DNA of 64,000 nucleotides from the NCBI RefSeq assembly GCF_022695595.1, contig NZ_CP074380.1:7158501-7222500 (forward strand). Direction: 5' to 3'. The stretch comes from Streptomyces sp. MST-110588. Its GTDB lineage: Bacteria; Actinomycetota; Actinomycetes; Streptomycetales; Streptomycetaceae. Numbering within the stretch: the stretch's first letter is position 1; each line of letters opens with the position of its first letter. The notes beneath the pieces were generated by a model that searched no databases, was not told where the DNA came from, and was given only the letters and a program-made list of their open reading frames with translations. Below, in pieces: positions 18,708 to 27,439 of the stretch. The position numbers and the translations under genes are program-made.

Positions 18708-19060
18708 CCCTCGATTGTGCGCCGGGGCGCGGACGCTCAGCACGCCGGCACCGGCGAGGAGCCGCCCGGCACCCGCAGGGACGCGGCACCGGAGCCTCCG
18801 GCCCGCACACCGACCGGACCGGCTCGCGGATTCCGTACAGCGCGCCGGTGGACCAACGACGCTGTTCTGTATGGCCCGGCCGTTGACCCGGTTCGGGAAA
18901 ATGTGAAGTCCCGTCTGCAGCAGGCAGATTTCGATGAGCGGAATAGTACATGCCGGGGGTTGCGAGCGTATCCTGCTTCCCGATGCGTGACTCTGAGCCG
19001 CAGCCGTCGGAGGGTGCCGGATCATTCCGCTCCGTGCGCCTCGAGGTAGGGGGAATCTCG
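18708..19060. other. 353-bp gap upstream of the biosynthetic unit
   Basis: No gene is supported. The last 190 bp are noticeably richer in A/T than the surroundings (for example around 18895-18955) and include an inverted repeat TCTGC-AGCAG-GCAGA near 18910. This is a plausible promoter and operator zone for the rightward gene set starting at 19061. I cannot place the -35 and -10 elements with confidence. Confidence 0.5.
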
Positions 19061-20122
19061 ATGAATGCGCAATCTCTGTTGCATGAATTACGTGACACCG
19101 AATACTTGGACGGAATCGATGTGGGTGCCTATCTCGATCTGACCCGCGAGCAGCACCCACAGCTGTACGCGGAACTCGACTTCGGCCGGGACGGCGCCCG
19201 GGAGGCCTTGAAGTCACTGGCCCAGGTGTTCAACGAGTTCGAGACCGACGACCGGGAGAACGGCCGTGGGGATTCCTATCGTCGAGCTCAGAAGCACATC
19301 GCCGTCCGGATGACGGGAATCCGTCGGCTTTTCGAGCTGGCCGGTGGGGTGAAGGACGTGCGGGACCTGTCTCCCACATGGCGCACGCTGGACCTGCTCG
19401 CGGGCGACGGGCTGCTCACACGCGCCCTGCGGGTGCTGGCGCCGCAGGTGCGCGACGGGGTGATCAGCAGCGACATCGCGCGCACGATGGTGACCGCGGC
19501 GCTGAGCGCGGGCCTGCCCGCGATCCGGCAGGACGCCCGGTTCCTCTTCATGCGGGACGCCGCCATGGACGCCGTCATCCTGGCCTACGGAAGCCACCAC
19601 GTGCCGTCGGACGACCGCACCACGGTGTTCCTGGAGGCCGCGCGGGTGCTGAGGCCGGGCGGGCGGTTCGTCGTCCACGACTTCGAAGAGGGCTCGCCCT
19701 CGGCGCGCTGGTTCTCCGAAGCCGTCCACCGGCACTCCGCGGCCGGCCACCCCTATCGGCACTTCACGGCGGAAGAGCTGCGCGAGGGCTTCGGTGCGGC
19801 CGGGCTCCGCGACATTCGCGTCCACCGTGTCTACGACCCCTTCATCATGGGGGCGGCCACACGCGAGGACGCCGTCGGGGAACTCGCCGATTACCTGCAC
19901 GACATGTACGGCCTGTGCGGTCTCGACCACGGCGACGCGACACGGGAATCGGTGCGGGCGCGGGTGTGGCAACTCTGCGAGGAATGTTTCCGCTTCGGCC
20001 CCGACGATGGTGGCGCCGACCGCACCGACGCGTGGCTACGAACTCCCGCCGTCCACCGAGTGGGTGGACAGTGGGTCGCGGAGATTCCACGCATCGCGCT
20101 CGTCGGAGTGGGCGAGAAATAA
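19061..20122 (+). CDS. class I SAM-dependent methyltransferase
   Basis: 353 residues from the ATG at 19061, with a GGGGGA ribosome site eight bases upstream. The SAM-binding motif I is a variant, TLDLLAGDGLLTRAL at about 109-123. The post-I region VISSDIARTMV and the motif VLRPGGRFVVHDFEEGS near residue 200 support a class I Rossmann fold. An extra helical domain of about 100 residues precedes it and a C-terminal lid of about 120 residues follows. First gene of the unit; the asparagine-synthetase-like gene starts 64 bp downstream. The substrate is not predictable from sequence. Confidence 0.8.
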   Translation: MNAQSLLHELRDTEYLDGIDVGAYLDLTREQHPQLYAELDFGRDGAREALKSLAQVFNEFETDDRENGRGDSYRRAQKHIAVRMTGIRRLFELAGGVKDVRDLSPTWRTLDLLAGDGLLTRALRVLAPQVRDGVISSDIARTMVTAALSAGLPAIRQDARFLFMRDAAMDAVILAYGSHHVPSDDRTTVFLEAARVLRPGGRFVVHDFEEGSPSARWFSEAVHRHSAAGHPYRHFTAEELREGFGAAGLRDIRVHRVYDPFIMGAATREDAVGELADYLHDMYGLCGLDHGDATRESVRARVWQLCEECFRFGPDDGGADRTDAWLRTPAVHRVGGQWVAEIPRIALVGVGEK

Positions 20123-20186
20123 CCCTCCGATCGCACGCAGGGAAAGCAAAGAAAAGTCTGGACAGGAAAGCAGGGGGACTCGGAAG

Positions 20187-21725
20187 ATGTGTGGAATTGC
20201 CGTGGAATTACGGTCACATACGCCGGGAGAAGTGACCGTCGCGCGTATCGAGAAAATGCTCGCGGAGATCGTGCACCGCGGCAATCCGGAGAACTCGGGC
20301 GGGGTCCGCGGGCTGCCGGGAGCGGCTCTGGGCTGCAACCGGCTGGCCATCGTGGACCGGGAGTCTGCGGTCCAGCCGATGTGCGACAGCACCGGCAACC
20401 TGTGGGTCGCGTTCAACGGGGAGATCTACAACCACGCCGCCCTGCGACGCGAACTGCGCCGCCTCGGCCACACCGTCCGTACCGGCTCGGACACCGAGGT
20501 CCTGCTGCACGGATACCGGGAGTGGGGCCATGACCTGCCCGCACGTCTGGACGGCATGTTCGCCTTCGTGGTGTACGACGTCGCCCGACGCCAATTCTTC
20601 GCGGCCCGCGACCGGTTCGGGGTCAAGCCGCTCTACCGGGCCACGGACGGCGACGCGGAGTACTTCGCGTCGGAGATGAAGTGCTTCCTCCCCTTCGGAC
20701 TGACGCCCGAGGTCTTCCCGCCCGGCCACTGGACGGACGGCAGCACCACGGTCCGCTACCACGAGGAGCCCGAACGGCCACCGACCGGGACGGACAGCAC
20801 GCTGGTCGCGGACTTCGGGCACCTGCTGGACGAGGCCGTTCGTAAACGGGTGAACACGGATCTGCCGATCGGCGTCATCTACAGCGGCGGTCTGGACAGT
20901 GCCTCCGTGCTGGCCCTGGCGGCACGGCACCATCCCGACGTCACCGCCATTTCGGTCGGCTTTCCCGGCTCGCCCGATCTCGCGTTCGCCATCAGGTCCT
21001 GCGCGGACCTCGGCATCCGCCACGTGGTGCGGTACCTGACCCTCGACGGTCTGGTGCGGGATCTGCCCAAGCGGGTCCGGGAGGCCGAGACGTTCGAAAC
21101 GGTCGACATCATGGACGCCTCCGTCATGGCACCCGCCTTCGAGGTCGCCGCCGAACTCGGTCTCAGGGTCGCCCTGGTAGGCGATGGGAGCGACGAACTG
21201 CTGGCCGGCTACGACCTCTTCCGGGAGCACCCCGACCCGGTGGAACTCATGCGGTACCGGGTCGGGAACCTGCACCGTACCGATCTGCAGCGGGTCGACC
21301 GGGTGTCGATGCACCGCACCGTCGAGGCCCGGGTGCCCTTCCTGGACCGCGACCTCGCCGATTTCGCCTGGTGGCTGCCGATGGACGTCAAGTACCGCGA
21401 CGGCACCGAGAAATGGATCCTGCGGGAAGCCATGGACGGCATCCTCCCGCCGTACCTCGCCCGACGTCCCAAGATCCGGATGCCCGAAGGCACCGGCCTG
21501 CTCTACCAGTTGCTGGAGCACGTCAAGGGGCAGTGGCCCGGCCGTGCCCCCGGCCGGGACCCGGAGCTGCGGCGCCGGATCGGCCTGGACCAGCCGGACG
21601 CCGCGTACCTCCTGGAGCTGTATCTGGACCAGGGCTATCCGCCGCCCCGCAGCCGTCATAAGCGGCCCGGCTGGGACTTCGCCCCCCACGGCTACTTCAC
21701 CTTCCCGGGCGCCCGGGGCCGGTGA
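20187..21725 (+). CDS. asparagine-synthetase-like, glutamine-hydrolysing amidotransferase
   Basis: 512 residues. MCGIAVEL provides the N-terminal nucleophile Cys2 of a class II glutaminase; NRLAIVD (51-57), NGEIYNH (77-83) and SDTEV are the glutamine-site elements. The synthetase domain has the PP-loop SGGLDS (233-238) and GDGSDELLAGY (332-342), and HRTVEARVPFLD late in the domain. Both half-reactions should therefore be active: ATP-dependent adenylation of a carboxylate and transfer of ammonia. Because Cys2 is present it is not a beta-lactam-synthetase-type enzyme lacking glutaminase. Its place between a methyltransferase and an ATP-grasp ligase argues for specialised amide formation rather than housekeeping asparagine supply. 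Confidence 0.85.
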   Translation: MCGIAVELRSHTPGEVTVARIEKMLAEIVHRGNPENSGGVRGLPGAALGCNRLAIVDRESAVQPMCDSTGNLWVAFNGEIYNHAALRRELRRLGHTVRTGSDTEVLLHGYREWGHDLPARLDGMFAFVVYDVARRQFFAARDRFGVKPLYRATDGDAEYFASEMKCFLPFGLTPEVFPPGHWTDGSTTVRYHEEPERPPTGTDSTLVADFGHLLDEAVRKRVNTDLPIGVIYSGGLDSASVLALAARHHPDVTAISVGFPGSPDLAFAIRSCADLGIRHVVRYLTLDGLVRDLPKRVREAETFETVDIMDASVMAPAFEVAAELGLRVALVGDGSDELLAGYDLFREHPDPVELMRYRVGNLHRTDLQRVDRVSMHRTVEARVPFLDRDLADFAWWLPMDVKYRDGTEKWILREAMDGILPPYLARRPKIRMPEGTGLLYQLLEHVKGQWPGRAPGRDPELRRRIGLDQPDAAYLLELYLDQGYPPPRSRHKRPGWDFAPHGYFTFPGARGR

Positions 21726-21814
21726 ACCGGTTCCGGCACCTGCCGAGGAAGCCCGCCGAGGAAGCCGGTTGAGGAAGCTGGACGAGGAAGCACGAAGAGG
21801 AAAGGGACGACCAC

Positions 21815-23194
21815 ATGGGGGATTCAACGGTGCTGCTGGTGTACGCCCGGGGCGGGCCGCCACCGAGCGATGCCATACCGAAGGTCGCGGCCACCACGGA
21901 CCGCCTTCACCTGCTGCTCCTGGACCCACTGCCGCTCCCGGCGGTCGCCCCGGCGGCCCGGTGCTGCACCTCGGTCACCGACCTCACCGTCGGCCGCCCG
22001 GAACCGGGTGAACTGATCGACACGATCGTCGCCCTGGCCCGCCGCACCGCGGCTGACGCGGTGCTGACCTTCTCGGAGTTCGCGCTGCTCGCCGTCGCGG
22101 AGGCCGCCGAGCGGCTCGGCCTGCGCGGACCCGGCCCGGGTGCGACCAGGGCCCGCAGCAAGCGCCTCATGCGGCGCGCCTGGGCGGACGCGGGCCTGCC
22201 CGTACCCCGCTTCCGCTACGTCGACTCGCTCACCGACCTGGAACGGGCCTGGGCCGAACTGGACCCGCCCGTGCTGCTGAAGTCGGCGTGGGGCGCCGGG
22301 TCGATCGGCCAGACCGTACTGGAACGGAGGACTCAACTGGCCGGTGCGTGGAGCCACATGCTCGGGGCGCTGACGGCGGCGAGGGCCCGTGGCATGAGCG
22401 AGCTGAAGGCCGGCGAGGCCGGCCACGAACTCATCGTGGAAGAACTCATCCCGGCCACCACCGAGTCCTGGTACGACGGATCCGGCTACGGCGACTACCT
22501 CAGCGTCGAGGGAATGGTCGTCGACGGCGTCCACCACCCGGTGTGCGTCACCGGGAGGCTGCCTACGGCGCCGGACTTCACCGAACTGGGGAACATGGCA
22601 CCCTGCGTGCTTCCCGAGGCACTTCAGCACACGGTGTCCGACCTGTCGCGGCGGGCGGTCGACGCCCTCGGCCTGGGGACCTGCGGTACCCACACCGAGA
22701 TCAAACTGATGGCGGACCGCCGTCTGTGCCTGCTGGAGACCGCGGCCCGGTTCGGCGGCCTGCTGCTCACCCAGCAGATCGAGGCCATCTACGGTGTGGA
22801 CCTGGTCGGTGCGCTCACCCGGGCGCACCTCGGACAGGACCCGGGCCTGCCGGACGGCCTGCTGACCGGCCCCGGCCGCTGCGCGGCCGGCTCGGTCAAC
22901 GTCCTTGCGACCGACGCCCGGGGCCGGCCGTGGACGACCCGGCCGGTCTTCGTCCCCGAGGCGGTGGACTGGGACCGCCTGTTGTCCCCCGGCAGCAGGA
23001 TCCGGGTGGCACCCGATTTCACGGTCCCCTCCGGTACCCTGCTGCACCATTACCGGACCGGCCACGGTTCCCTGAACCTGGCGGGTGTCCTCCTGCTCAC
23101 GGCGCCCACCCCCCAGGTTCTGCTGCGCGATGCCTACACGGTCCTCAACGGTCTCGAAAAGGCCCTGGCGGGCGCCGCCCTCGCTCATGACTGA
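21815..23194 (+). CDS. ATP-grasp ligase (L-amino acid ligase / carboxylate-amine ligase type)
   Basis: 459 residues. An N-terminal Rossmann-like lobe is followed by the ATP-grasp fold: PPVLLKSAWGAGSIG with Lys156, VEELIP (adenine-contact strand), and the metal-binding end HTEIKLMADRRLCLLETAARFGG with Glu295, Glu308 and Arg312. This late pattern resembles BacD-like L-amino acid ligases that join amino acids through an acyl-phosphate. A C-terminal beta domain of about 130 residues follows. The ATG at 21815 begins MGDSTVLLVYARGG, after a purine-rich AGAGGAAAGG. Together with the upstream amidotransferase it suggests a dipeptide or amide product. Confidence 0.82.
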   Translation: MGDSTVLLVYARGGPPPSDAIPKVAATTDRLHLLLLDPLPLPAVAPAARCCTSVTDLTVGRPEPGELIDTIVALARRTAADAVLTFSEFALLAVAEAAERLGLRGPGPGATRARSKRLMRRAWADAGLPVPRFRYVDSLTDLERAWAELDPPVLLKSAWGAGSIGQTVLERRTQLAGAWSHMLGALTAARARGMSELKAGEAGHELIVEELIPATTESWYDGSGYGDYLSVEGMVVDGVHHPVCVTGRLPTAPDFTELGNMAPCVLPEALQHTVSDLSRRAVDALGLGTCGTHTEIKLMADRRLCLLETAARFGGLLLTQQIEAIYGVDLVGALTRAHLGQDPGLPDGLLTGPGRCAAGSVNVLATDARGRPWTTRPVFVPEAVDWDRLLSPGSRIRVAPDFTVPSGTLLHHYRTGHGSLNLAGVLLLTAPTPQVLLRDAYTVLNGLEKALAGAALAHD

Positions 23195-24458
23195 CCGGCC
23201 CCGGCCGCACACCACGCCGGGCCGCCGTGCCCCCGGTCCTTCGCGCGCCGGGGTCACGACGACCTGGCGCGAGGCCCCGCCCGCGGCCCGCGCCCTGATC
23301 GGCGGCATGTTCGTCAGCCGGCTCGGCGGGTTCGTCCAGGTGTTCATCGTCCTCTACCTGACCGGCCTGGGGTTCTCCGCGACGCAGGTGAGCCTGACGC
23401 TCGCCGCGTACGGCACGGGCTCGGTGGTGGGAGTCCTCGCGGGCGGCCGGCTGTGCGATCACATCGGCGGGCACGCCACCATCGTCGGGTCCATGGTGGT
23501 GTGCTCGGCGCTGCTGCCCGCTGTTCCGTACACGAGCAACTTCACCGTGCTGCTGCTCGTCCTCGCCCTCCAGGCAGCCGCCGGGCAGGCCTACCGCCCG
23601 GCCGCGGCCGACCTGCTGAGCCGGATGCTGCCGGCCGACCGGCACGTCATGATCTTCGCGATGTACCGCTTGGCGATCAACCTCGGCGCCGCGGCGGCCC
23701 CGCTGCTGGGCGCGGTACTCATCGCCCAATCGTATGAACTCCTGTTCTTCACGGAGGCGGCCGTCGGCCTGGTCTACGCGGCCGTCGTCGCCCGTTGCGT
23801 GCCCAGGCAAGGACGCCGGGAACCAGCGGCCCGTGCCCGCCCGGGCCCGCGCGCACGCGGCTACCGTCCGCTCCTCGCCGACCGCCGCTATCTGCTCCTG
23901 CTGTTCGCGATGCTCATCAGCACCCTGGTCTACGTCCAGTACCTATCCGCCCTGCCGCTCGCCGTACACGACCAGGGCCTGTCCACCACGGTCTACGCGG
24001 TGCTCATCACGGTCAACGGGCTCACCGTCGTCGCCTTCGAACTCCCGGTCACCCGCTTCACCCAGCGGTGCCGCGTGCGGCCGGTGGCCGCCGTGGGAAC
24101 GGCACTGACCTGCCTGGGGATGACGCTGTACGGACCGTCCTGGGGCATCGCCGGACTGGTGGTCGCGACCCTGATGTGGTCCTTCGGGGAAGCCGTGTCG
24201 GCTCCTACCCTGTTCCTGGCCTACCCGGCCAGGGCGGGCCCGCCGGATCTGCGGGGCCGCTATCTGGGCGCGGCGAGTGCGATGTACGGCCTCGGAGCCA
24301 CCGCGGGCCCGGTTCTCGCGGTCGCCGGCTGGAACCTGCTCGGCCGTTCCCTGTGGTGGTGGTCGGCCGTCGCCGGGCTGATGGCCGTACCCGCCGCATG
24401 GGCAGGTGTACGGCCCGGCGCACACGGCGACGGCTCACGTCCGGCCGTCGGCCCCTGA
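23187..24458 (+). CDS. MFS transporter, probable exporter of the cluster product
   Basis: 423 residues with about twelve membrane helices. The start ATG at 23187 overlaps the ATP-grasp stop by eight bases, so the two are translationally coupled. The N-terminal domain has the MFS motif-A-like loop GVLAGGRLCDHIGGHATI between helices 2 and 3. A central Arg-rich loop lies near residues 205-235. By position it should export or give self-resistance to the product of the preceding three enzymes. The last gene of the unit: the next gene is convergent. Confidence 0.88.
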   Translation: MTDRPRPHTTPGRRAPGPSRAGVTTTWREAPPAARALIGGMFVSRLGGFVQVFIVLYLTGLGFSATQVSLTLAAYGTGSVVGVLAGGRLCDHIGGHATIVGSMVVCSALLPAVPYTSNFTVLLLVLALQAAAGQAYRPAAADLLSRMLPADRHVMIFAMYRLAINLGAAAAPLLGAVLIAQSYELLFFTEAAVGLVYAAVVARCVPRQGRREPAARARPGPRARGYRPLLADRRYLLLLFAMLISTLVYVQYLSALPLAVHDQGLSTTVYAVLITVNGLTVVAFELPVTRFTQRCRVRPVAAVGTALTCLGMTLYGPSWGIAGLVVATLMWSFGEAVSAPTLFLAYPARAGPPDLRGRYLGAASAMYGLGATAGPVLAVAGWNLLGRSLWWWSAVAGLMAVPAAWAGVRPGAHGDGSRPAVGP

Positions 24459-24546
24459 ACCGGCCGACCGGAACCGTTCGGCCGAGGCTGCCGCGCAGGG
24501 CGTCGGCTTGGCGCCCGGTGCGGAACAGCCCGTGCTTGGTGCGCAT

Positions 24547-24885
24547 TCATTGCGCATCCTCGACCTGGGTGTCGTAGAAGCAGAAGTGGTCCTTGATCCC
24601 CGCCACTTCGGGTTTCGGCTCGGGATAGGCCCACGCCACGTCCTCCGGGCCGCCGGGCAGCGACCAGTAGGAGGCGTCGCCCTTGAAGGGGCAGTGGGTG
24701 CGGGTCGGTGAGGGGGTCAGCAGCTCGGTGCGTACGTCCTCGGGCGGGAGGTAGTAGCGCACGGGCAGCCCGGTCTCGTGCAGCAGCAGCGGGCGACGGC
24801 TCTCGGCCAGCACCTGCCCGTCCCGCTCCACGCGGACATGCGCGCTGCCCTGCTCAACGGTGATGCGGTGTCCCAACGGGGGCAT
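24547..24885 (-). CDS. DUF427 domain protein
   Basis: 112 residues from the ATG at 24885 (AAAGGA six bases upstream). It is a single DUF427 domain: HVRVERDGQVLAESRRPLLL, LPVRYYLPPEDV, THCPFKGDASYWSLPG and DHFCFYDTQVED. These are small beta-barrel proteins of unknown function that are widespread in actinomycetes. It stands alone between the convergent MFS gene and the divergent phosphatase gene. Confidence 0.85.
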   Translation of the reverse strand: MPPLGHRITVEQGSAHVRVERDGQVLAESRRPLLLHETGLPVRYYLPPEDVRTELLTPSPTRTHCPFKGDASYWSLPGGPEDVAWAYPEPKPEVAGIKDHFCFYDTQVEDAQ

Positions 24886-25031
24886 GTCCGTTCCTTTCGT
24901 CCTGGCGAAGTGGCGGTCATGATAGGCCGCCGGGCCCCTTCCGGCGACCGGGCGCCGGACCGCTCCGCCTTCACGGCGGTCCTCCGGCCAAGGACAGCCC
25001 GAAGTCATGATGAATGTGGCAAAGTGACGAT

Positions 25032-27155
25032 ATGGCTGACCGGGGAGCGAAGCCGCCCGCCGCGTCGCCGCCGGACGACTGGCCCGCTCACCCGGACCTG
25101 ATGCTGGCCCTCAACGGCATGGGCGGCTTCGACTGGGACCTCGACAGCGGGCTCCTGCACATGGACGACTCCGCTCTCAAGGTCTTCGACCTGACGCCGG
25201 AGGAGTACGACTCCCGCCCGGCGACCCTGTCCTGCCGTCTGCCGCCGGACGAGGGGGCCCGCCTGGACGCCCTGGTCTCTCGCGCCCTGAAGGACGGCAG
25301 CACCTCCTACGGCGGCTCCTTCCGTATCCGGCTGCGGGACGGCACGCCGCGCCGGGTCCACACCCGCGCCAGCATCCGCCGCGACGGCACCGGCCGCCCG
25401 CACCGCATCATCGGCGTCATACAGGACGCCGACCAGGAATACGACCAGGAGTATGGCCAAGAATCCGATCATGAGCACGGCCAGGAACACGAGCACGGAG
25501 ACGACCGGGCCGCGCGTCTCCCGGCGGTCGTCGAGGAGGCCCCGCGCCACACCGGCGTCGTAGAACGCACCACGGCCGCCCTGGCCCATGCCCGCACCGT
25601 CCACGACGTCATCGCCGTGCTCGGCGACGCCCAGGGACTGAGCAGGCTGGGCGCGCAGAACGTGATCGTCGGCCTGGTCGAGGCGGGCCGCATCCGCCTG
25701 GTCTCCGAAGGCCGGGCGGGCAGCTTCGTCCCTGACCACGAGCTGACCCGCGTCGATGACGAGTTCCCGATGAGCGAAGTGGTACGCACCCTCGCCCCGC
25801 GCTTCGTCCGCTCCCGCCAGGAGTTCGCCACCCACTACCCCCGGCTGTGGCCGCACGTCGAGCCCCTGGACATCGGCTCCGCCGCGTATCTGCCGCTGAT
25901 CGCCCAGGCCCGGCCCATCGGCGTGATCGGCCTCTTCTACCAGGACGAGCACCCCTTCGGCGCCCAGGAACGCAGCCTGCTCATCGCGCTGGGCTCCGGC
26001 ATCGCGCAGAGTCTGGCCCGCGCCATGCTCTACGACCAGGAGCACGACCTCGCCGAGGGCCTCCAGCAGGCGATGCTGCCCCGCCGTATCCCGGGCGTCC
26101 CCGGCGCCCAGATCGCGGTCCGCTACCACTCCGCGCGCCTCGGCCGGGACATCGGCGGCGACTGGTACGACGTGATCCCGCTGCCCGCCGGAAGGGTCGC
26201 GGCGGTCATCGGAGACGTACAGGGCCACGACACCCAGGCCGCGGCCGTCATGGGGCAACTGAGAATCGTGCTGCGCGCCTACGCCACCGAGGGCCACGCG
26301 CCCGCCACCGTCATGGCCCGCGCCTCCGCCTTCCTGCGTGAACTGGACACCGACCGCTTCGCCACCTGCACCTACGCCGACGCCGACCTGACCACCGGCG
26401 CCGTACGGTTCGTACGGGCCGGGCACATCGACCCGCTGCTGCGCCACGCCGAAGGCATCTGCCGCCGGCTGCCGGTGGCCGGCGGACTGCCTCTGGGACT
26501 CTCCGCCGAGTTCGCCCATCTGGACTACCCGGTCACCACCGTCCACCTCACGGCCGGTGACACCCTGCTGCTGTTCACCGACGGCCTGGTGGAACAGCCC
26601 GGCACCGACCTGGACGACGGGATGCGGCAGCTCGCCAGGGAAGTACGGGAAGGCCCGCAGGACGTCCAGCGGCTGGCCGACCGGCTGTGCGAGTCGGCGG
26701 CGCAGCGGTCCGCCGGGGACGACATGGCCCTGCTGCTCCTGCGCCGCAGCGGCACACCCCCGCGGCCGGCCACCGGGCGCTTCCAGCAGCAGGTGGCACC
26801 CGCCGACCCCGAGGCGCTCTCCGCCGCCCGCCAGATGGTCCGCACGGCCGTACGGTCCTGGGGCGCCCGGGAACGGTCCGAGGAGATCGAACTGGTCGCC
26901 CACGAACTGATCACCAACGCACTGCTGCACACCGACGGGGCGGCCACGGTGGCGGTCAGCATGCCGCCCGGCGCCGAGCGGCGGCTGCGCCTGGAGGTCG
27001 AGGACTGCTCCAGCACCCTGCCCCGGCGCCGGGAGCCGGGCGAGGCGGGGGTGTCGGGGCGCGGGATGCTGCTGGTGGACCGGCTGGCCGATGTGTGGGG
27101 TGTGGAGCCACGCGGCACCGGAAAGTGCGTATGGTGCGAGTTCGCCTGCCCGTGA
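25032..27155 (+). CDS. PAS-GAF-SpoIIE phosphatase with C-terminal HATPase (copy 1)
   Basis: 707 residues from the ATG at 25032 (an alternative GTG lies at 25014). In order: a PAS-like sensor (about 20-125, GGFDWDLDSGLLHMDDSALKVF); a linker rich in His, Asp, Glu and Gln (about 134-158); a GAF domain (about 180-330); a PPM/SpoIIE phosphatase (about 345-560, with GGDWYDVIPLP, GDVQGHD and FTDGLVEQP plus GDDMALLLL); and a HATPase_c_2 serine-kinase-like domain (about 580-700, HELITNALLHTDG, GRGMLLVDRLAD). Such proteins regulate anti-sigma/anti-anti-sigma partners. A paralogue with the same order lies at 38854-40992. Confidence 0.92.
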   Translation: MADRGAKPPAASPPDDWPAHPDLMLALNGMGGFDWDLDSGLLHMDDSALKVFDLTPEEYDSRPATLSCRLPPDEGARLDALVSRALKDGSTSYGGSFRIRLRDGTPRRVHTRASIRRDGTGRPHRIIGVIQDADQEYDQEYGQESDHEHGQEHEHGDDRAARLPAVVEEAPRHTGVVERTTAALAHARTVHDVIAVLGDAQGLSRLGAQNVIVGLVEAGRIRLVSEGRAGSFVPDHELTRVDDEFPMSEVVRTLAPRFVRSRQEFATHYPRLWPHVEPLDIGSAAYLPLIAQARPIGVIGLFYQDEHPFGAQERSLLIALGSGIAQSLARAMLYDQEHDLAEGLQQAMLPRRIPGVPGAQIAVRYHSARLGRDIGGDWYDVIPLPAGRVAAVIGDVQGHDTQAAAVMGQLRIVLRAYATEGHAPATVMARASAFLRELDTDRFATCTYADADLTTGAVRFVRAGHIDPLLRHAEGICRRLPVAGGLPLGLSAEFAHLDYPVTTVHLTAGDTLLLFTDGLVEQPGTDLDDGMRQLAREVREGPQDVQRLADRLCESAAQRSAGDDMALLLLRRSGTPPRPATGRFQQQVAPADPEALSAARQMVRTAVRSWGARERSEEIELVAHELITNALLHTDGAATVAVSMPPGAERRLRLEVEDCSSTLPRRREPGEAGVSGRGMLLVDRLADVWGVEPRGTGKCVWCEFACP

Positions 27156-27439
27156 CGGGGTGACTGGTGCCCGTGACGGGGTGGCTGCCCGGGAGCGGGA
27201 CGGGCCTGCGTGTACGGGCTCCGAAGAACCGGCCAACTGCCGGTGACCATACCGCCGCTGGTGCGGACGGTGATAGAGGTAGAGGGTGCAGAGGGTGCAA
27301 CAGCACCACAGCACACCACCGCAACGCACTACTGAGACACACCACCACCGCACCGCACGAGAACGGCATCGGGCGTCGGGGGCCGGGCCGGGCGCACCCC
27401 GGCGCCGGCCGCCGGCACGGCGAAGTGAGGACGAGCGCT

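Noticed and set aside
20187..21725. Beta-lactam synthetase (clavam/carbapenam type)
   Set aside because: Cys2 and the glutamine-site residues are intact, and no other clavam or carbapenem genes are nearby.
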